From assembly GCA_011634665.1 (NCBI GenBank), contig WAEK01000008.1:1977501-2041500 (forward strand): DNA of 64,000 bases. The letters are read 5' to 3'. Position numbers and translations under genes: made by a program. This document shows, piece after piece, positions 1 to 12,638 of the stretch. The stretch comes from Mortierella sp. BCC40632 (taxonomy: Eukaryota; Mortierellomycota; Mortierellomycetes; Mortierellales; Mortierellaceae). The notes under the pieces were generated by a model. The model did not search any database. It was not told the origin of the DNA and saw nothing but the letters and a program-made list of their open reading frames with translations. Every line of letters starts with the position of its first letter. The first letter of the stretch is position 1.

Positions 1-3000
1 CAAAGCAGAAGGACCACCGGCTTTGATAAACTCGCCTGTCCATCGGATCGATCCATTTCGGATCATGACTCGAAGCTTTTTAAGCACCTGCTCTCGCTCC
101 TCTGATTGTTTCTTGTTACTCTTTCCTAATGCAGTTGACATCTGTTGCTGGAAAGTTGGATATGGCTGTTGAGGTGGAGTCTGATCGGATGCAATGGCTG
201 CCCCCGCAGTTGCCAGGCTTGTTGAACTCAGGTTGGCCCAGAAACCAAGAGGAGTCGGAGATTGTCGCCCCTGTGCCAGATTGTAATGACTGCCATTGTC
301 TAGACCTCCTAGGATCTCCTTGGAAGATCGTTTGGGCTTGCCGGTAAAGTCAAGAAGAGTATTTACAAAGTACTTGGGTGTCGTAGACTGTTGCTGTTGT
401 TGATTAAGAGATTCCTGGCATAATACTGAAGATGGATGGTCATCGTAGAAAAGAGTCGAGTTTCGTTTGCGTTCCTTACTCTCCATGGATGAATCCACTC
501 CATCGCTTCTACCGAATCTTCCAATTGGACTCGCAGCCCCATGCCGTGCATTGGGCGAGCTTGTGTGATGGCCATCTACTGGCCACTTTCCGCCCTTGCT
601 CTTGCTGTTCTTCTTGTCAGCGTAGTTTTCATAGGAGGAGGTTATAGCTGTCACTTCGGCATCCGAGGTGTCCGCGACGGATAGAACTCCGTGTGTTGGA
701 GACACCTCCACGGCACGTGCCTCTGCAATCGATTGTCGTTGAATGGGTAGTTGGTTTAATTGTTGCTCACGGTCTTCATATCCAGATCGTCTCTTTTGAT
801 ATGCTCCTCCCACTGCTGCCATGCCGTTCCCTTCGCCAATTCCTGCAAGTTGATGGCTACTCAGGTTGGAATGCAACATCGGGTTCACGAAACGGTCACC
901 TCGTTGGCGCAATTGATCCTCTCGACTTTGTCCTGGAGGGATATCCGGCATGGAGTGCCGTCGACCTTTCCCACCAGCACCTTCGACGCCATTCGCGGCT
1001 CCACCAGAGGCTTCTTTACTATGCCGACTACCTGTCGAGTTTTGTCGACCCAGAGAGGAGGTTTGTCCTACAGAGTACATGTTGGCAGAAGACACACTAT
1101 CCCTTGCGGCGGTCTCGGCCTCTTTTCTTTTTTGTTCATCATACATTTGTTGCCAATCCTGGAAAGTTGGGAGGCGTGGACGACTCGAAGGCGGGATGGA
1201 TGTCAAAAGTCGGTCAAGCATGGCCGACTCATCGTTGGGATCAGACATGTTTGGTTTCTGTGGATGGGGAGGTTGCGGTTGTGGTAAGAGTGCAGGCGCT
1301 AGTGGTGGATAAGAAGTGAGTGGTTGAATGGACGGTACAGCCTCAAAAGGATGCACAACCATACTGTTCCTGGGCGCCTCTCGACTAACTGGGACACCCA
1401 CGGCGGCTCGTCCTGACCCTCCAACGACAATAGGTGTATCTCTAGGCACAGACTCCACAAACCGCTCCTGCTCTAAAGTGTTTCGTCGCTGCTGTTGTTG
1501 AATCCGTTCCAAGGCATTCATCGGGGGTGATGGCCATGCCGCTGTCTGGACTTCTTGAGGCACTCGCGTTTCTGTGGGGTGGAAACCGGATTCTTCGACC
1601 CAAAAGGTATTTGATGGACTCATGTAAGCATTCTGTGGTGGGCCAGCTGAGTAGCTTTCGTAGACATCAAAGACATCCTCCATTTGTAGACTATGGTCTT
1701 CGCTGATGATGCTCGGCGCACTGTCCTGGATGCTGCTCAAGCTAAGGTACGAAAGATCCTGGCTCATGGTCGTTGCAGTTTTAACCTCGCCTTGTTTCAG
1801 GGGTGGTGTTGGAAGAGGTGGCTGCTGAGCATGTTGTTTAGGATGCAGCAATGCCCCTGTAAGTGCCTCGTCCTTAAGTGGCGGCGGCGTTGGGCTAGCG
1901 ACACGGTAGAGATCCCAATACCCCTGCGAGTCATCCCGCGGTTGCCTCAGCTGTTGTGTACGGTCTGCAGAGGGGGGTTCGTGTCCATGTCCAGGCACTG
2001 CAGGATTGTCATGCGCGTCCATGTATTCACGGTTGTCCTTGTGATCACTTTCTCCTATTACCAGAGCATCCTCCGTGGAAGGAACAGGAGAATCTTTCGA
2101 AGGTGGGGATGGCTGCTGTCGTTGCTGGGCTGGGGATAGGGGTGAAGACGGGTCCTGGGCATGATGTTGTTTGGGGGCGAAAGCTGGCGCCTCTCCAAGC
2201 TGTTGGGGGCCCTGTGCACCCATCTCGTCTTCGGGTGAGTACAGGCTCTGACGCGCAAGACCTTTCCAATAGGTCTCCTTGCCAGGGGGTAGTGGTGGCG
2301 GCGTGCCAGGCAGTGACTTGTCTGGGCTCCGTAGTGCTGCTACTGCTGCCGCTATTGACTCGTCTATCGGGCTTGTCACGAAGGCGCCACTCTCACAAGA
2401 CAGGGGTGAACGGGGGGACTGTGGTTGTTGTGGTGGTGGTGGCAGGGAAAGATCTAGTTGGGAGGTGCTAGTGCTACTGTTTAGAAGGCCCATCTGCCCA
2501 CTAGCACTTGTTGCTTTAGACCTTAGGTTGAGCAACTTGTCCAGTTTGGATGGTTTTTTCTCTTTGACCTTGCCATCCTTGGACTTTTTTCCGCGATCCT
2601 TGTCGAGGTCTCTGTCTTTGGTGGGTGCATAATTAGAGCTGCTGTTGCTGTTGTAGCTGCTGTTTGCATTAAAGTAGGTAGTATTATGGTAATTGCTGTT
2701 GCTGCTGGCGCTGCCCGTATTGCTGGCGTTACTGGCGAGACCATGGTTTAGGAGTTGGTCTTCCAGTCCAGAGAGGCGGTGTTGACCATTCTTTTTAAGG
2801 TCGGGGGATGCTGTGACGGAGCGTGGTAAGTGGTGGTTGAATGGCTCTTGCTTTGGCGAGGTATTCATGGAGAGCCGCCTAGCGGCCTTGGCAAGCTGGT
2901 CGCCGAGACTGAAGAGAGGCGAACGAAGCTTGACCTGAGGTGGTGGTGGTGGAGGAAGAGGCGAGGATGAATAGGAGCTAAGTGGGAGTTGGGGCAGTGG

Positions 3001-3084
3001 AGAAGTGACGCGTTTCTGAGGCCGCCGGTCGCGCCTGTCATCATGGTTGTTGTGGAGAGGCGAGGTCGGCGCTGGATCGGCCAT
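1..3084 (-). CDS. Formin-type GBD/FH3 protein, N-terminal part (cut by left edge)
   Basis: An uninterrupted frame of 1028 codons runs from an ATG at 3084 down to base 1 with no stop, so the gene continues outside the window. Most of it is low complexity: Pro-, Ser-, Gln- and Asn-rich, with a Lys/Asp basic patch near residues 165-185. Three separated blocks resemble the diaphanous GTPase-binding domain of formins: ESAMLDRLLTSIPPSSRPRL near residue 615, TPKYFVNTLLD near 905, and LRVMIRNGSIRW followed by EFIKAGGPSAL at 1004-1028. The last block corresponds to the LRVxLRxxxIxWVxxF segment of fungal formins. If this is right, the protein is a Rho-GTPase-regulated actin nucleator at sites of polar growth, and the FH3 and FH2 domains would lie beyond the left edge. 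It could instead be a GBD/FH3-only armadillo protein. The upstream region is GA/CT-rich. The frame is secure; the family call is moderately sure. Confidence 0.66.
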   Translation of the reverse strand, partial: MADPAPTSPLHNNHDDRRDRRPQKRVTSPLPQLPLSSYSSSPLPPPPPPQVKLRSPLFSLGDQLAKAARRLSMNTSPKQEPFNHHLPRSVTASPDLKKNGQHRLSGLEDQLLNHGLASNASNTGSASSNSNYHNTTYFNANSSYNSNSSSNYAPTKDRDLDKDRGKKSKDGKVKEKKPSKLDKLLNLRSKATSASGQMGLLNSSTSTSQLDLSLPPPPQQPQSPRSPLSCESGAFVTSPIDESIAAAVAALRSPDKSLPGTPPPLPPGKETYWKGLARQSLYSPEDEMGAQGPQQLGEAPAFAPKQHHAQDPSSPLSPAQQRQQPSPPSKDSPVPSTEDALVIGESDHKDNREYMDAHDNPAVPGHGHEPPSADRTQQLRQPRDDSQGYWDLYRVASPTPPPLKDEALTGALLHPKQHAQQPPLPTPPLKQGEVKTATTMSQDLSYLSLSSIQDSAPSIISEDHSLQMEDVFDVYESYSAGPPQNAYMSPSNTFWVEESGFHPTETRVPQEVQTAAWPSPPMNALERIQQQQRRNTLEQERFVESVPRDTPIVVGGSGRAAVGVPVSREAPRNSMVVHPFEAVPSIQPLTSYPPLAPALLPQPQPPHPQKPNMSDPNDESAMLDRLLTSIPPSSRPRLPTFQDWQQMYDEQKRKEAETAARDSVSSANMYSVGQTSSLGRQNSTGSRHSKEASGGAANGVEGAGGKGRRHSMPDIPPGQSREDQLRQRGDRFVNPMLHSNLSSHQLAGIGEGNGMAAVGGAYQKRRSGYEDREQQLNQLPIQRQSIAEARAVEVSPTHGVLSVADTSDAEVTAITSSYENYADKKNSKSKGGKWPVDGHHTSSPNARHGAASPIGRFGRSDGVDSSMESKERKRNSTLFYDDHPSSVLCQESLNQQQQQSTTPKYFVNTLLDFTGKPKRSSKEILGGLDNGSHYNLAQGRQSPTPLGFWANLSSTSLATAGAAIASDQTPPQQPYPTFQQQMSTALGKSNKKQSEEREQVLKKLRVMIRNGSIRWTGEFIKAGGPSAL

Positions 3085-3131
3085 GGCCTTTCAAGAGGGG
3101 GAGACAAAGGAATTGGGTGAGAAGAAGGGAG

Positions 3132-3133
<2 letters not shown>

Positions 3134-3190
<57 letters not shown>
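3134..3190. repeat. (GA)n microsatellite in the formin promoter
   Basis: Almost pure GA dinucleotides for about 57 bp, starting about 50 bp upstream of the formin ATG. On the formin strand this is a CT tract, the usual pyrimidine-rich leader context seen before many genes in this window. Confidence 0.9.
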
Positions 3191-3200
<10 letters not shown>

Positions 3201-6200
3201 GAGAAGAGGAGATCAGTGTGGAGACAAGATTGTGGAGAGTCGGGCTTTTGTTGTCGATGCTGTCCAGGTGTTGTGAGGGAGAGGAGAAGAAGACCTGGCA
3301 ATAGAACAGAGAAAAGCGCAAAAGAAGAAAAGAAAAAAGAGAGAGACTTTGGATAGCTGACTGGGATGCATTCTCTCTGGATGACGGCACCACGCAGCCA
3401 GAGCCACAGCCACATGGACACCACGTCCACCATGGCGCGTGCATCAGGAACTGCATTGGAGCAGCATTCACAGTCACCGTGGATGCACGGATGCATGCAT
3501 CTCCATCAGTCCCATCCAGACCACTTGACGCCATCAGCACAATTGCTCTACATGACTCTTACTTCAGACGACATCCTCGCCAAAATGTCCATACTCAAAA
3601 ACGCTCGCTATCCGCAAGGTCATGACAAGGCCGTTAGGTGTGGCTATCGACCGAGAGGTCACCGGCCACCATCGGATCACACAACGAAGACTGACTTTTT
3701 GCTCTATTCGCCTTTCAGGCCACCCGCCGCTCTTCCTTTCTTTCTCATCCCTCTCTCTCCTTTCTCCCCCAGAATCCACCTTCTTCTCGAGAACAAGATT
3801 GAACCATGTGGTCGACCCTTGCTTGTCAGGCAACTCGGCCCTTTTTTTTTTTTTTTTTTTTTCAGTCAGTCTTGTCGTTTAAAAAGTTGGGAGGGCAAAA
3901 ACCTTCCCCTACCAGTGTCTGTCCCGATACACGATACACAAACAGAATACATGCTCCCGCAAGTCAGCAGTACAAATCTCCTAATGGCTGGCAGCTTACG
4001 CAGCAAAGCGCTGGAAAGGAGATGTCTGGTCATTGTTGACGGCTGGGGAAAAGAATGAATGAAGAAGGGGTGAAGGATGAAGAGTCAAAAGGATCGTGTT
4101 GCTATGGTGCTGAATAGGAAGTGCCAACCAAAGAGAGGTGCCGTGCAACCATGGTCCTTGCTCCGCTCTCGCCACTTCAACAGCAGCGGACCCTGATGCT
4201 GCACTGACTGAGAGCGTTTATCGTGACACTTTTTTTTTTTTTTTTTTTCTAGTTACAACATTGGGCAATCCTTATAATTGCCCCGCCTTTTTTTTTTTTT
4301 TTTTTTACACGATTGACATTTCACTCCCTTCCCACAGATTCGCTGAAGAAGAGCACCTCGGTTCCTATGGAGAAGGTCAAGGGATGACGAAAGGGCGCAG
4401 GAGAAAAAGGGTGACCTACTTGATAGTAAAAGCCCTTTCTGCGATAATGAAGTGGGGAGGAGTGTTGGAACGAGAAGAGGGATGATCTAGTGTGACTGGA
4501 CAGGAACAGAGTCCTTGCAGCTGCTGCTTTGAAAAGGAACGAAGTGAAGGAGTGGATGTAGATAAAGGTCAGGCAGGAAAGGAGAGGCTTGTAGAGAGTG
4601 TGCTGTGAAAAGATGAAGAGACAAGAAAGTAAAAGAGTGGAGAGAGAGGCAAACCAGCAAAAAGGGATGAGAGAGAGAAGAGGGGTCTTCGCAGTCCGGC
4701 AGTCCACCACAGGTCTGTTCCATGCGTAGCTCTATTGACGAGGGACGATCTGTCAGCACACAAAGGGGGTTTTGCAAGTCGTACAGCCTCAGGCTTTCTG
4801 GCCATGCGTTTTTCTTTCCGTCGCCTGTGCCCTGTTTAGGCTGCCACGATCCCCTTCTTCTCCTCTTCCCCAAGGTCTCCAGCACGATTGGCCTTTTTTT
4901 TCACAAACACAAACAGACGCACACGCGCGTAAGCATCTATTAGACCCATGGACCCCTTCAATGCCATGCGGCTCTGTGGATGAAACTGTGCCTTCGTCCC
5001 GCCTTTTGCTGGTATTGTTGTTGCACACAAATGCATCATTCGCTCATGCCTCCACTGACCTACGAGCTCTCTTTCCCCATCCATTTTACTCCCGTCTTGT
5101 CCTCCTTTCATGCCGCCCTATGAAGTGACACTGAACAGAATCAACAGCAGCATCGACAGTATCAATAGCAGCACCAACAACAATATCAGCACCTCAACGA
5201 CGAATGTGGTAAGTCCGCAACACAAAACAGTCATTGAACAAAACGTTCGAGGCAAGGCGTGCCACGAATATCAGAAAATGAGTGGTAACGTCTATCCTCT
5301 TGCTACTGCCGTCCTTTTGGACCTGCAGGACTCTGCAGAGCAATTGAACACCAGACAGTGACAACCTCTGGGTAAACATTAATCGCTTTCAACCTTTCTT
5401 CTCTCTCCATCTATCAGCGCCAGCATTGAATCTGTTGGTACCTTGCCGGCTTGCACTCTTTGCCTGGGAGTCCAGGAAGTACAAATATTATGCCTTTTCC
5501 CAACTTGTACACTCTCGCTCTTTACCCGTGTCTACCCTTTCATCTTTGCTTTCCTCTTAGTGCCATTCCAGCTCTCTGTCCTTCACACTCGTGCAAGCGC
5601 TGAGAGGCGTGACTACTTACTGTTCCTCGTTTCCTATTGCTCCAACCATTTTTTTCACAACCCCCCTAAATTTTAATGGGGAGGTCATCTGTTCGATTGT
5701 TTTCCCCCTCTCTTTCTCTCTCTTTCTCTCTCACTCTCTCTCTCTCTCTCTCTCTCCCTCTGAGTGAATCACCGTCGCCCCTCTTTGCTCCGTCTAATTT
5801 GTCTGTGTGTACACATGCCATGGGAGCATAGTTGTACCAGCATCCAATCTTTGTCGCCTCGCATGGCAAGGCCTGTCGCCCAATAGTGGCCTCCGGGGAC
5901 CTCACTGACCTCCCTTCCGAGAATGACATCGTCATGGGAGAGAGATGAAAATGTAGAAGAGTATAGGAGGATGTGATGAGAGAAGCTCTGGAATAAGGCG
6001 CGTTTTCGTATAGGACAGGCTCCAATAGGCGAAGCAAATTTGTACGAGTCCTTTCAGGAACATGACATCTCTGATCCACTGGTTCGAAGGAAGTTCAATA
6101 GGGGTTGACTGCCAGTCACACAGAGCTCTCTTCAAAGAGAGGAGGCTGCTGGGGAGTCGGTCCAAGCAGGTTCTGGCTCTTCCCATGATGTATGAATTTT

Positions 6201-7871
6201 TTTTTTTTTTTTTTTTCACTTCTCTCTTTTAGATCTCAGCTTCCAGGCAATTGCTTGCCCGCTCGCAGGTATCTCAGTTTCCTCCGCTTTTCCCCACGAC
6301 TACTCCACCTCCTCTCTTTCTTCTTACTCCATTTCCCTAACGATTGCACACCAATGGCTGAGAAAGCCGCCAATATCGTTCTATGCTTTGCCTGAATAGT
6401 CGTGAACTCACTAGAGGGCTCCCACTGGTAGGACCCTGGCTCCTGTGTGACCCTTCTGGGGCACAATGGAAGGATAGAGATACGGCCCATGACAAGCCCT
6501 TGTGCCTGGATTTGGTTCCTTTGGGCAACAGAAGAAGGTGGCTCTCCAACGGTCCTCCATCTATTTCTCATTTTGTTACTCCTGCTCACCACTTCACTGT
6601 TGGCTGCCCAACCGTCCATGTGGGTTGCCTCAATCCTCTCTGTGCGTCATGGATTCAAAGGGTCATTGGCCCAGTCAAGGAGAGCCCATACGACAAGAAG
6701 TGTATCTGTTGGTGCTCTGTAAAACCTCTCCTCCTTATTCTATTCCTCCCCCTCTCCTCATCTCCTTTGAATAGCTCTGGCTCTATCAGGCCGTCCCGAG
6801 TCTCTCATCCTTCCAGCTTTGCTTTTTCAACAACGAAGCTACCATCTGCTCTCTTCTACTGGAATGAAGGACATGAGGCAGTGAGCGGGTAACAAAAAAT
6901 GTGTCGAGACTGTTTACATTGCGATAAAGATCAGCAGGACCATGGATCCATTGTGTATTTTAGTGTTCAAGTCTCCAGCGAGTAAAGGCTCAATTTGAAT
7001 TAGCTACACGCGCCCCAAGGCTCCATGGTAACTGAGCTGCAGAGAGGATTCCGTGCAATCCTTGTCGCTAGACTATCTGTTTGTCTGTCTGCCTGATGAC
7101 TCGGCTCTTCCCTTTTTTTTTTTTTTTTTTTTTTTTTCCCTCGATCATCTTTCGTCTGTCTGACTGTCCAAGATAGTATGTCGAGCCATGTACCATACTT
7201 TGTGAGTGAGATAAGCGGGCATCATGCATACCAAAGGTGCTCTGTGCTGCAAACACACATTTTTTCTTTCAAAGCTAACGCGGCGTAACGCCCAAGATGG
7301 GCGTGTCTTTCCGATGCACTGCAACTTTCTTCTTCTCTCTCAAAAAAAAAGAAAGAAAGAAAGAAAGAGTCTCGGGTATCCCTTTGTCCTCCGTTGTGTA
7401 AGTTATGCGTAGGGAGATAGAAGGAAAGAAAGAAAGGGAAAAAAAAAAGGTGTGATCGGAAGGAGTTTGTCTGTCAAATCCTGAAGCAGGACAATTGTAG
7501 CTTACCCCTCCTTTTGGGAACTTTTTTTCAGCAAGGGACCAAGATAAAATGTACTGTACACCATCTGTCGCATGTGTTTCTTTGACCCGGTCCCTGAACT
7601 CTCCAGAAAAAAATTTGCAAGGAGAAAAAAGTGAGGATCTGAAGGAAGAGAGGAGGAGGAGGGGGGGGGCTTACTTCCATGCATCTGGTGTTTTGATCGG
7701 ATGCGAGACATGGGAACGGACTCACACAAGAAAGGAGACCTTTAAAGGATGAATCGTTCCGAGCCGATGAATAGAATCTCATTCCGCCTAGTTCCTTTCC
7801 TTCTATTCACTCTCAACTGACACTTTGCATCTTACTCTTCTCATAGCCTCTGCATTCTTCTTCACCAGGGC

Positions 7872-7909
<38 letters not shown>

Positions 7910-9311
7910 TGAGCTAGAGAGAGAAGGAAGAAAAAAACCCAGCAGAAAAGGTACTACCCCAGACGAACAAGGTTTGCTGTGTAGTGCGGAGTGAAGATTC
8001 AATAGTCCAAGCATATCCTAGAGTGAGTCCAACTGGGAAAATCGAGAGCGTCCTTTCGGTCTCTGGCTTCTTCCCGCGTTCGATTGGCTTGCACTTCTTT
8101 CTGCTGACTGTACAATTGCTCCGCTCATTAAGGCACCAGAAAGGAGCTCAGTTATGGGGCTATGAGGTTAGTCCAAGGAAAAATATGCTCATTCGCTCTA
8201 ATATTACAGGAGCAAAAGAGAGGAGAGAAAGGGAGAGAGAGAGACTGTGAGTGCCATCTCTTTTGCTGCCTTTATTGTTGATGTTGCAGTCCTTGCTGGC
8301 CACAAAAGAAACGAAGGATGCTGGATCTAACGAGAGAACCGCAACAGACACGAACACGAAAGTTTGCAAAAAAAAAAAAAAAAAAAGGAGACGGAAGGAA
8401 GGGTGTGGGTATTTATAAACAAGCAACTAGAGTATGGTATTTTTAAACAAAGGGTCATCAACATTGACCAGAAGAAACAGACCGCTTCAGCAAGGTTACA
8501 CAAAGTTGACTTCTCTCTTTTCTCAAAGGCCCATTATCAAGCAAGGCAAACGACGGTCAACCAACGAGAGAAACGGACCATCCTCCGTCTTTGTCTCTCT
8601 CGTGTTGAATTCTTCTCCACAGGAGTGGTGTCAGGGACTCTTTTTTCCTCTTTTTTTTTTTATTTTTTGCTGTTCTCACGACAAACCCTGCAAAGCAAAA
8701 CGTGTGCATAGTGGTTGGCTAACCTTGGAAGAGAGGCAGGATAAAAGAAATCAACAAGGGGGGTGGGGGTGGAAAAGGGTTACTGCGACAGAGTGTTTAC
8801 GCCCAAAGTCTCGCCAATTGGTATACTACTTCATGAGCTTTGTGAAGAGATACTTTCTTCTGTAACCATTGATCACCTTTTCTATGATAACCTGTCGCTT
8901 AATACTGATAAACGACCAGTCTGGAGACGTATCTCCGAAAGGTAAGAGATACTACCAAGCACTGACAAGCGCGGGTGATGTGACAGAGGCGGCCTTTCAT
9001 CTAATGTGGATACTTTCAAAAAGCGAGGTTCTCCAGTGGAACATACAAGTCACGGCAACACATACCTATGACATGGGGGCCTTCGCGTAAACATGGGACA
9101 AAAGGCTTCCCTTTGTAGTCATGTCTCCGACAAGGTAGCCCAGACAAGTGATGCGAGGCGTCAGATGCTGCAGCTGCTGGGTGTAGGTTCCTGCAGTTTG
9201 CTTTGCTACAAGGTTGCCTGGCATCGATGAGATAGGTGAACAGATCGGATATCCGCACTAAATATATTGTGTACTGCAGGTTTCGAAATAGAATTGGACC
9301 CAAAGAGAGAG

Positions 9312-9343
9312 AAAAAAAAAAAAAAAAAAAAAAAAAAACATAC

Positions 9344-9374
<31 letters not shown>
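9312..9374. repeat. Poly(A) run followed by (CA)n microsatellite
   Basis: About 27 adenines are followed, after a short spacer, by about 26 bp of CA dinucleotides. No gene is near. It is likely to be length-variable between strains. Confidence 0.9.
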
Positions 9375-9375
<1 letters not shown>

Positions 9376-11231
9376 TTCTTCACAGAGAGTGGAATGGGAG
9401 GGGGAGGAGGGAGGGTTTGGTACTAAAGTAGAGGATGGTGTAAAGGAAGAAGAAAGAAAAGAAAAAGGTAATTCAGGTACCGTTTGTCCTCTTTCCTCCT
9501 TTGGAAGGTGACCATTGGTCTAGAAGTAAGCAAGACGAGAGAGGCAGACAATGCTCATCATTGACATGGTCCAAAAAAAAAACTTTCGAAATTATGAGGC
9601 TCGGAGAGGAACGAGATGGAAAGGGCCTGTCAGCTATGGTGGTTAGGTGAAAAACAAGAGCGATGGACTGTGTCTAATTCCGGGTAAACGAGCAGGCGAG
9701 CAAAAGGTGTGAATGAGGCTCTTTCTCTCGACAACAAAAGAACTGCCCGTGGCGTTTGCTTCTCACACACTCTGTGGGCAAAAGACATTCATGTTGTTGT
9801 TCTTGTTTGGCAGACTGCATGAATTATGGCAGGAGAGAACAGAGCCGCACTGGCGCATTTGTCTGTGGCGACCCCTGTGGTGTCTTGCCAGCACGGGTAC
9901 CATTGTTACAGACAAAGAGCGAAAATGCGCTGGCTGGCGCTTGAACGAAGCAGACCGAAGGGGCAGGAGCCGACAGAGCAAAAGCTGAGCGTGAGCTGAG
10001 CAAAAGAACTGGGCAGGGAGGCCGGGGACGATCCCCGATAGGGTTTGCATGACCACTCTTTTGTATTTTGCTCCGCTCTCCATTGCTTTGCGGCTCCACT
10101 TTGCCTCATATTTCTCCTTTCTCTCTCTCTCTTCCTCTCATATCTTCTTTTCCTTCTTCTCTTTCATCTTGCCCGTTCGCTGCTTCTCTCATCATTCCTT
10201 CCTTCCGCCTTTGATATTTCTTCCCTGTCAGCCTTCGTTCTATCCTTCAACCTCTCTCCTCTCTATCTATTTTTCCTGTCCGTTTTTTTCTTTGTTGCTT
10301 ACCTTCTTTTTCTCCCTTTCTCTCTATCTATCTATCTATCACTCTTACGTCTCTTTCCTGACCCGTTTCATTACACTGTCCTCACCAACATTGTTCAAAC
10401 TGACAGACTTGGTTTTCACTGCTTGATCGCCGGCTTGGTCATAATCTATCTTCACAACGCAGCCTTTTTGCAATTTGTTCTATTGCTGGCCCATCTGCCC
10501 TGACTCTCTCAGACCTTGCCATCACTACTACCGCGCCACACCTGTCATTCTCCGCCTCACACCCGGTCATTCGATTACTCCTGTGCTCTTCTGTCTCTCT
10601 CTCTTGCACACACATACACTCTCGTTCGCTCCTTTCTTCTTTCTATCTCCTCTCACTCTCCCGTTCTCACACTCTTGACCTGGCCCGGCTCATCCCTTGG
10701 ACCAACTTTATCCTCTTTGGCTGATTCATCTCGACCTGATCCACTCTGCGCTACAGCATTCGAAGAGGGTCATCTCATTCCAAAAAAACATAAAAAAAGA
10801 AAGTGCTACGAGTCGCAGGCACCATCGGAACGTGTCACCATACAGGCAAAATAAGGTAAGCAACAGTGTACCTCTTTGATGAGCCAAGGATGGACCCCGC
10901 ACCGCATCTCTGCTCCATTCCCCAATGTATTCCATTCAACAACTATAGTCCCCTTCCTTCCCATGCGAAGCAAGCAGAAGCTGCCCTATTCTTTTTTTAT
11001 TATTATTATTACTATTATTATTATTATTTCTCCTCATCGTTTTGCTACTGCTGCTGCCTTGCTCAGGTGTCCTGTTCGCGTCATTCTGGCTTCTTCACTC
11101 TGTCTCAGTCCCCTCTTTTTGCTCTCTGTGTTATCCACGGCCTCCTCCGATTGGCGGGTCTAGCACCGGCTTTGGAGACCAGGCATGGCACAGCATGGCA
11201 CTTGGCACGACATGGTGTCCTAAAGAGAGCA

Positions 11232-11241
<10 letters not shown>

Positions 11242-11288
<47 letters not shown>
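11242..11288. repeat. (GA)n microsatellite
   Basis: A GA dinucleotide run of about 47 bp within the gene-free region. Open frames that cross it encode only Arg-Glu or Ser-Leu alternation and are not genes. Confidence 0.9.
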
Positions 11289-11292
<4 letters not shown>

Positions 11293-11929
11293 GCCGGACG
11301 GATCCGTGTGATGGATCTGTACCGAACGCTTTTCTTGCCTTTTTCCCTCGGGTCCTGCACGCTTTTCTTCTTGGGGCCACACCATCCTGCCTGGAAATAT
11401 TAAAGAAAAAGAAAGAAAAGAAAGAAAAAAGGGATGCAGAAATGATGGGCCTCTGCGTTTTTTGTTCTGTGTGGCGATTCTTGATCCTGTTTCCTTTTCT
11501 TGTTCTCTTCGTTCTCTCTCGCGTCGCCTTCTATTCCTCTTGTGCACGCATGCTTCACTTTCTTATTCAATTTGGTTCCCTGAAAAGAAAAAGAAAAGGC
11601 AAACGGCTGTGTGTGTGTGAACGGTGTCCCAAAGACTCGAGACATGAGTGGTGGCCCCTGCCAGGATAAATTGACAGGCAGAAGGCTCAGGACAGATATA
11701 GCTTGGGCACATGGCAGTAGTGGACGAGATCATCTCTGGCCAAAGAGGATATAAAAAAAAAATAGCATGTACCCTGGATGAACGGAGCACCGTCACTGCT
11801 GGGACAACGCTCTTTCTCTTCTCCTTCTCCTTTCGATTCACCAGTCATTGTTGCTATGGCATGGGAGAAAGTCCACGCGCGAATTCTTCTGTTATTGTCA
11901 TGGTATCCTGTCTGTGGATTCCCATTCAG

Positions 11930-11965
<36 letters not shown>

Positions 11966-12320
11966 ACCAACCCTTGCCCCTGCTGCGGTCTTCTACTTTC
12001 CTCTGTTTGCCCTTACTCTCGCCCTCCCCTTGCGACAAGTATGCGGGGCGGTGCATATGTTCCTGAAAAGAGCAGAGAAAGAGAGAGAAAGAGATAGACG
12101 AGTCGGGGGGAAGAAGACAGCTCCACCCATGCCAGACAAGTGCTCCTCGTTGTCACTTCTTTCCTTCTCCTTGCTCTCGCTCTTCCCTAGATTAGGCCTG
12201 CCCTAACTAGTGTGTGGCGAGAGTACTTTTTGCTGCAGTACTCCCTTTTCATGTGAGCCGAGGCCTGCCCATGAGGCGCCTCGCACCACCCTTCTCGGTC
12301 TTCTTCATCCCCCAATGGAT

Positions 12321-12356
<36 letters not shown>

Positions 12357-12563
12357 CCTCCCTCTCGCCCCCCACCCCACTGTAATATCTTTTACTGTCC
12401 TTCACTCGGGCTCTCCTTCGGATCCACGCTCCCGCAGCCCGGGTACAAGACTGTGGGGAGGAAGTGAACTGAAAGTGGTGAAAAGCATTTCGCCCATTGG
12501 GTCCTGGTCTGGTCCTAGATGGCAAATGGCATTGAGAACTGGGAGATAGGATTACAGGCACGG

Positions 12564-12565
<2 letters not shown>

Positions 12566-12636
<71 letters not shown>
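12566..12636. repeat. Longest (GA)n microsatellite of the window
   Basis: About 71 bp of pure GA, the longest dinucleotide repeat here. It lies about 2 kb upstream of the start at 14583. It is a candidate triplex-forming or nucleosome-excluding element, but no function can be read from sequence. Confidence 0.92.

Positions 12637-12638
<2 letters not shown>

Noticed and set aside
3041..3540. Minus-strand frames of about 150 codons over the GA repeat
   Set aside because: They are shadows of the formin start and a Ser-Leu translation of the (GA)n tract.
5110..5208. Small exon-like stretch beginning MPPYEVTLNRINSS, followed by GTAAGT
   Set aside because: No second exon with coding character could be found downstream; Asn/Ser-rich text may be chance.
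6383..6892. 169-codon plus-strand open frame
   Set aside because: Composition is random-like, rich in Cys, Trp and Pro, with overlapping frames of equal length.
10045..10503. Open frame of about 150 codons with Leu/Ser/Phe-rich text
   Set aside because: It is the translation of CT-rich promoter sequence; no domain, no balanced composition.
12566..12636. Considered as a CRISPR-like or satellite array
   Set aside because: Pure dinucleotide repeat without spacers; this is a eukaryotic genome.
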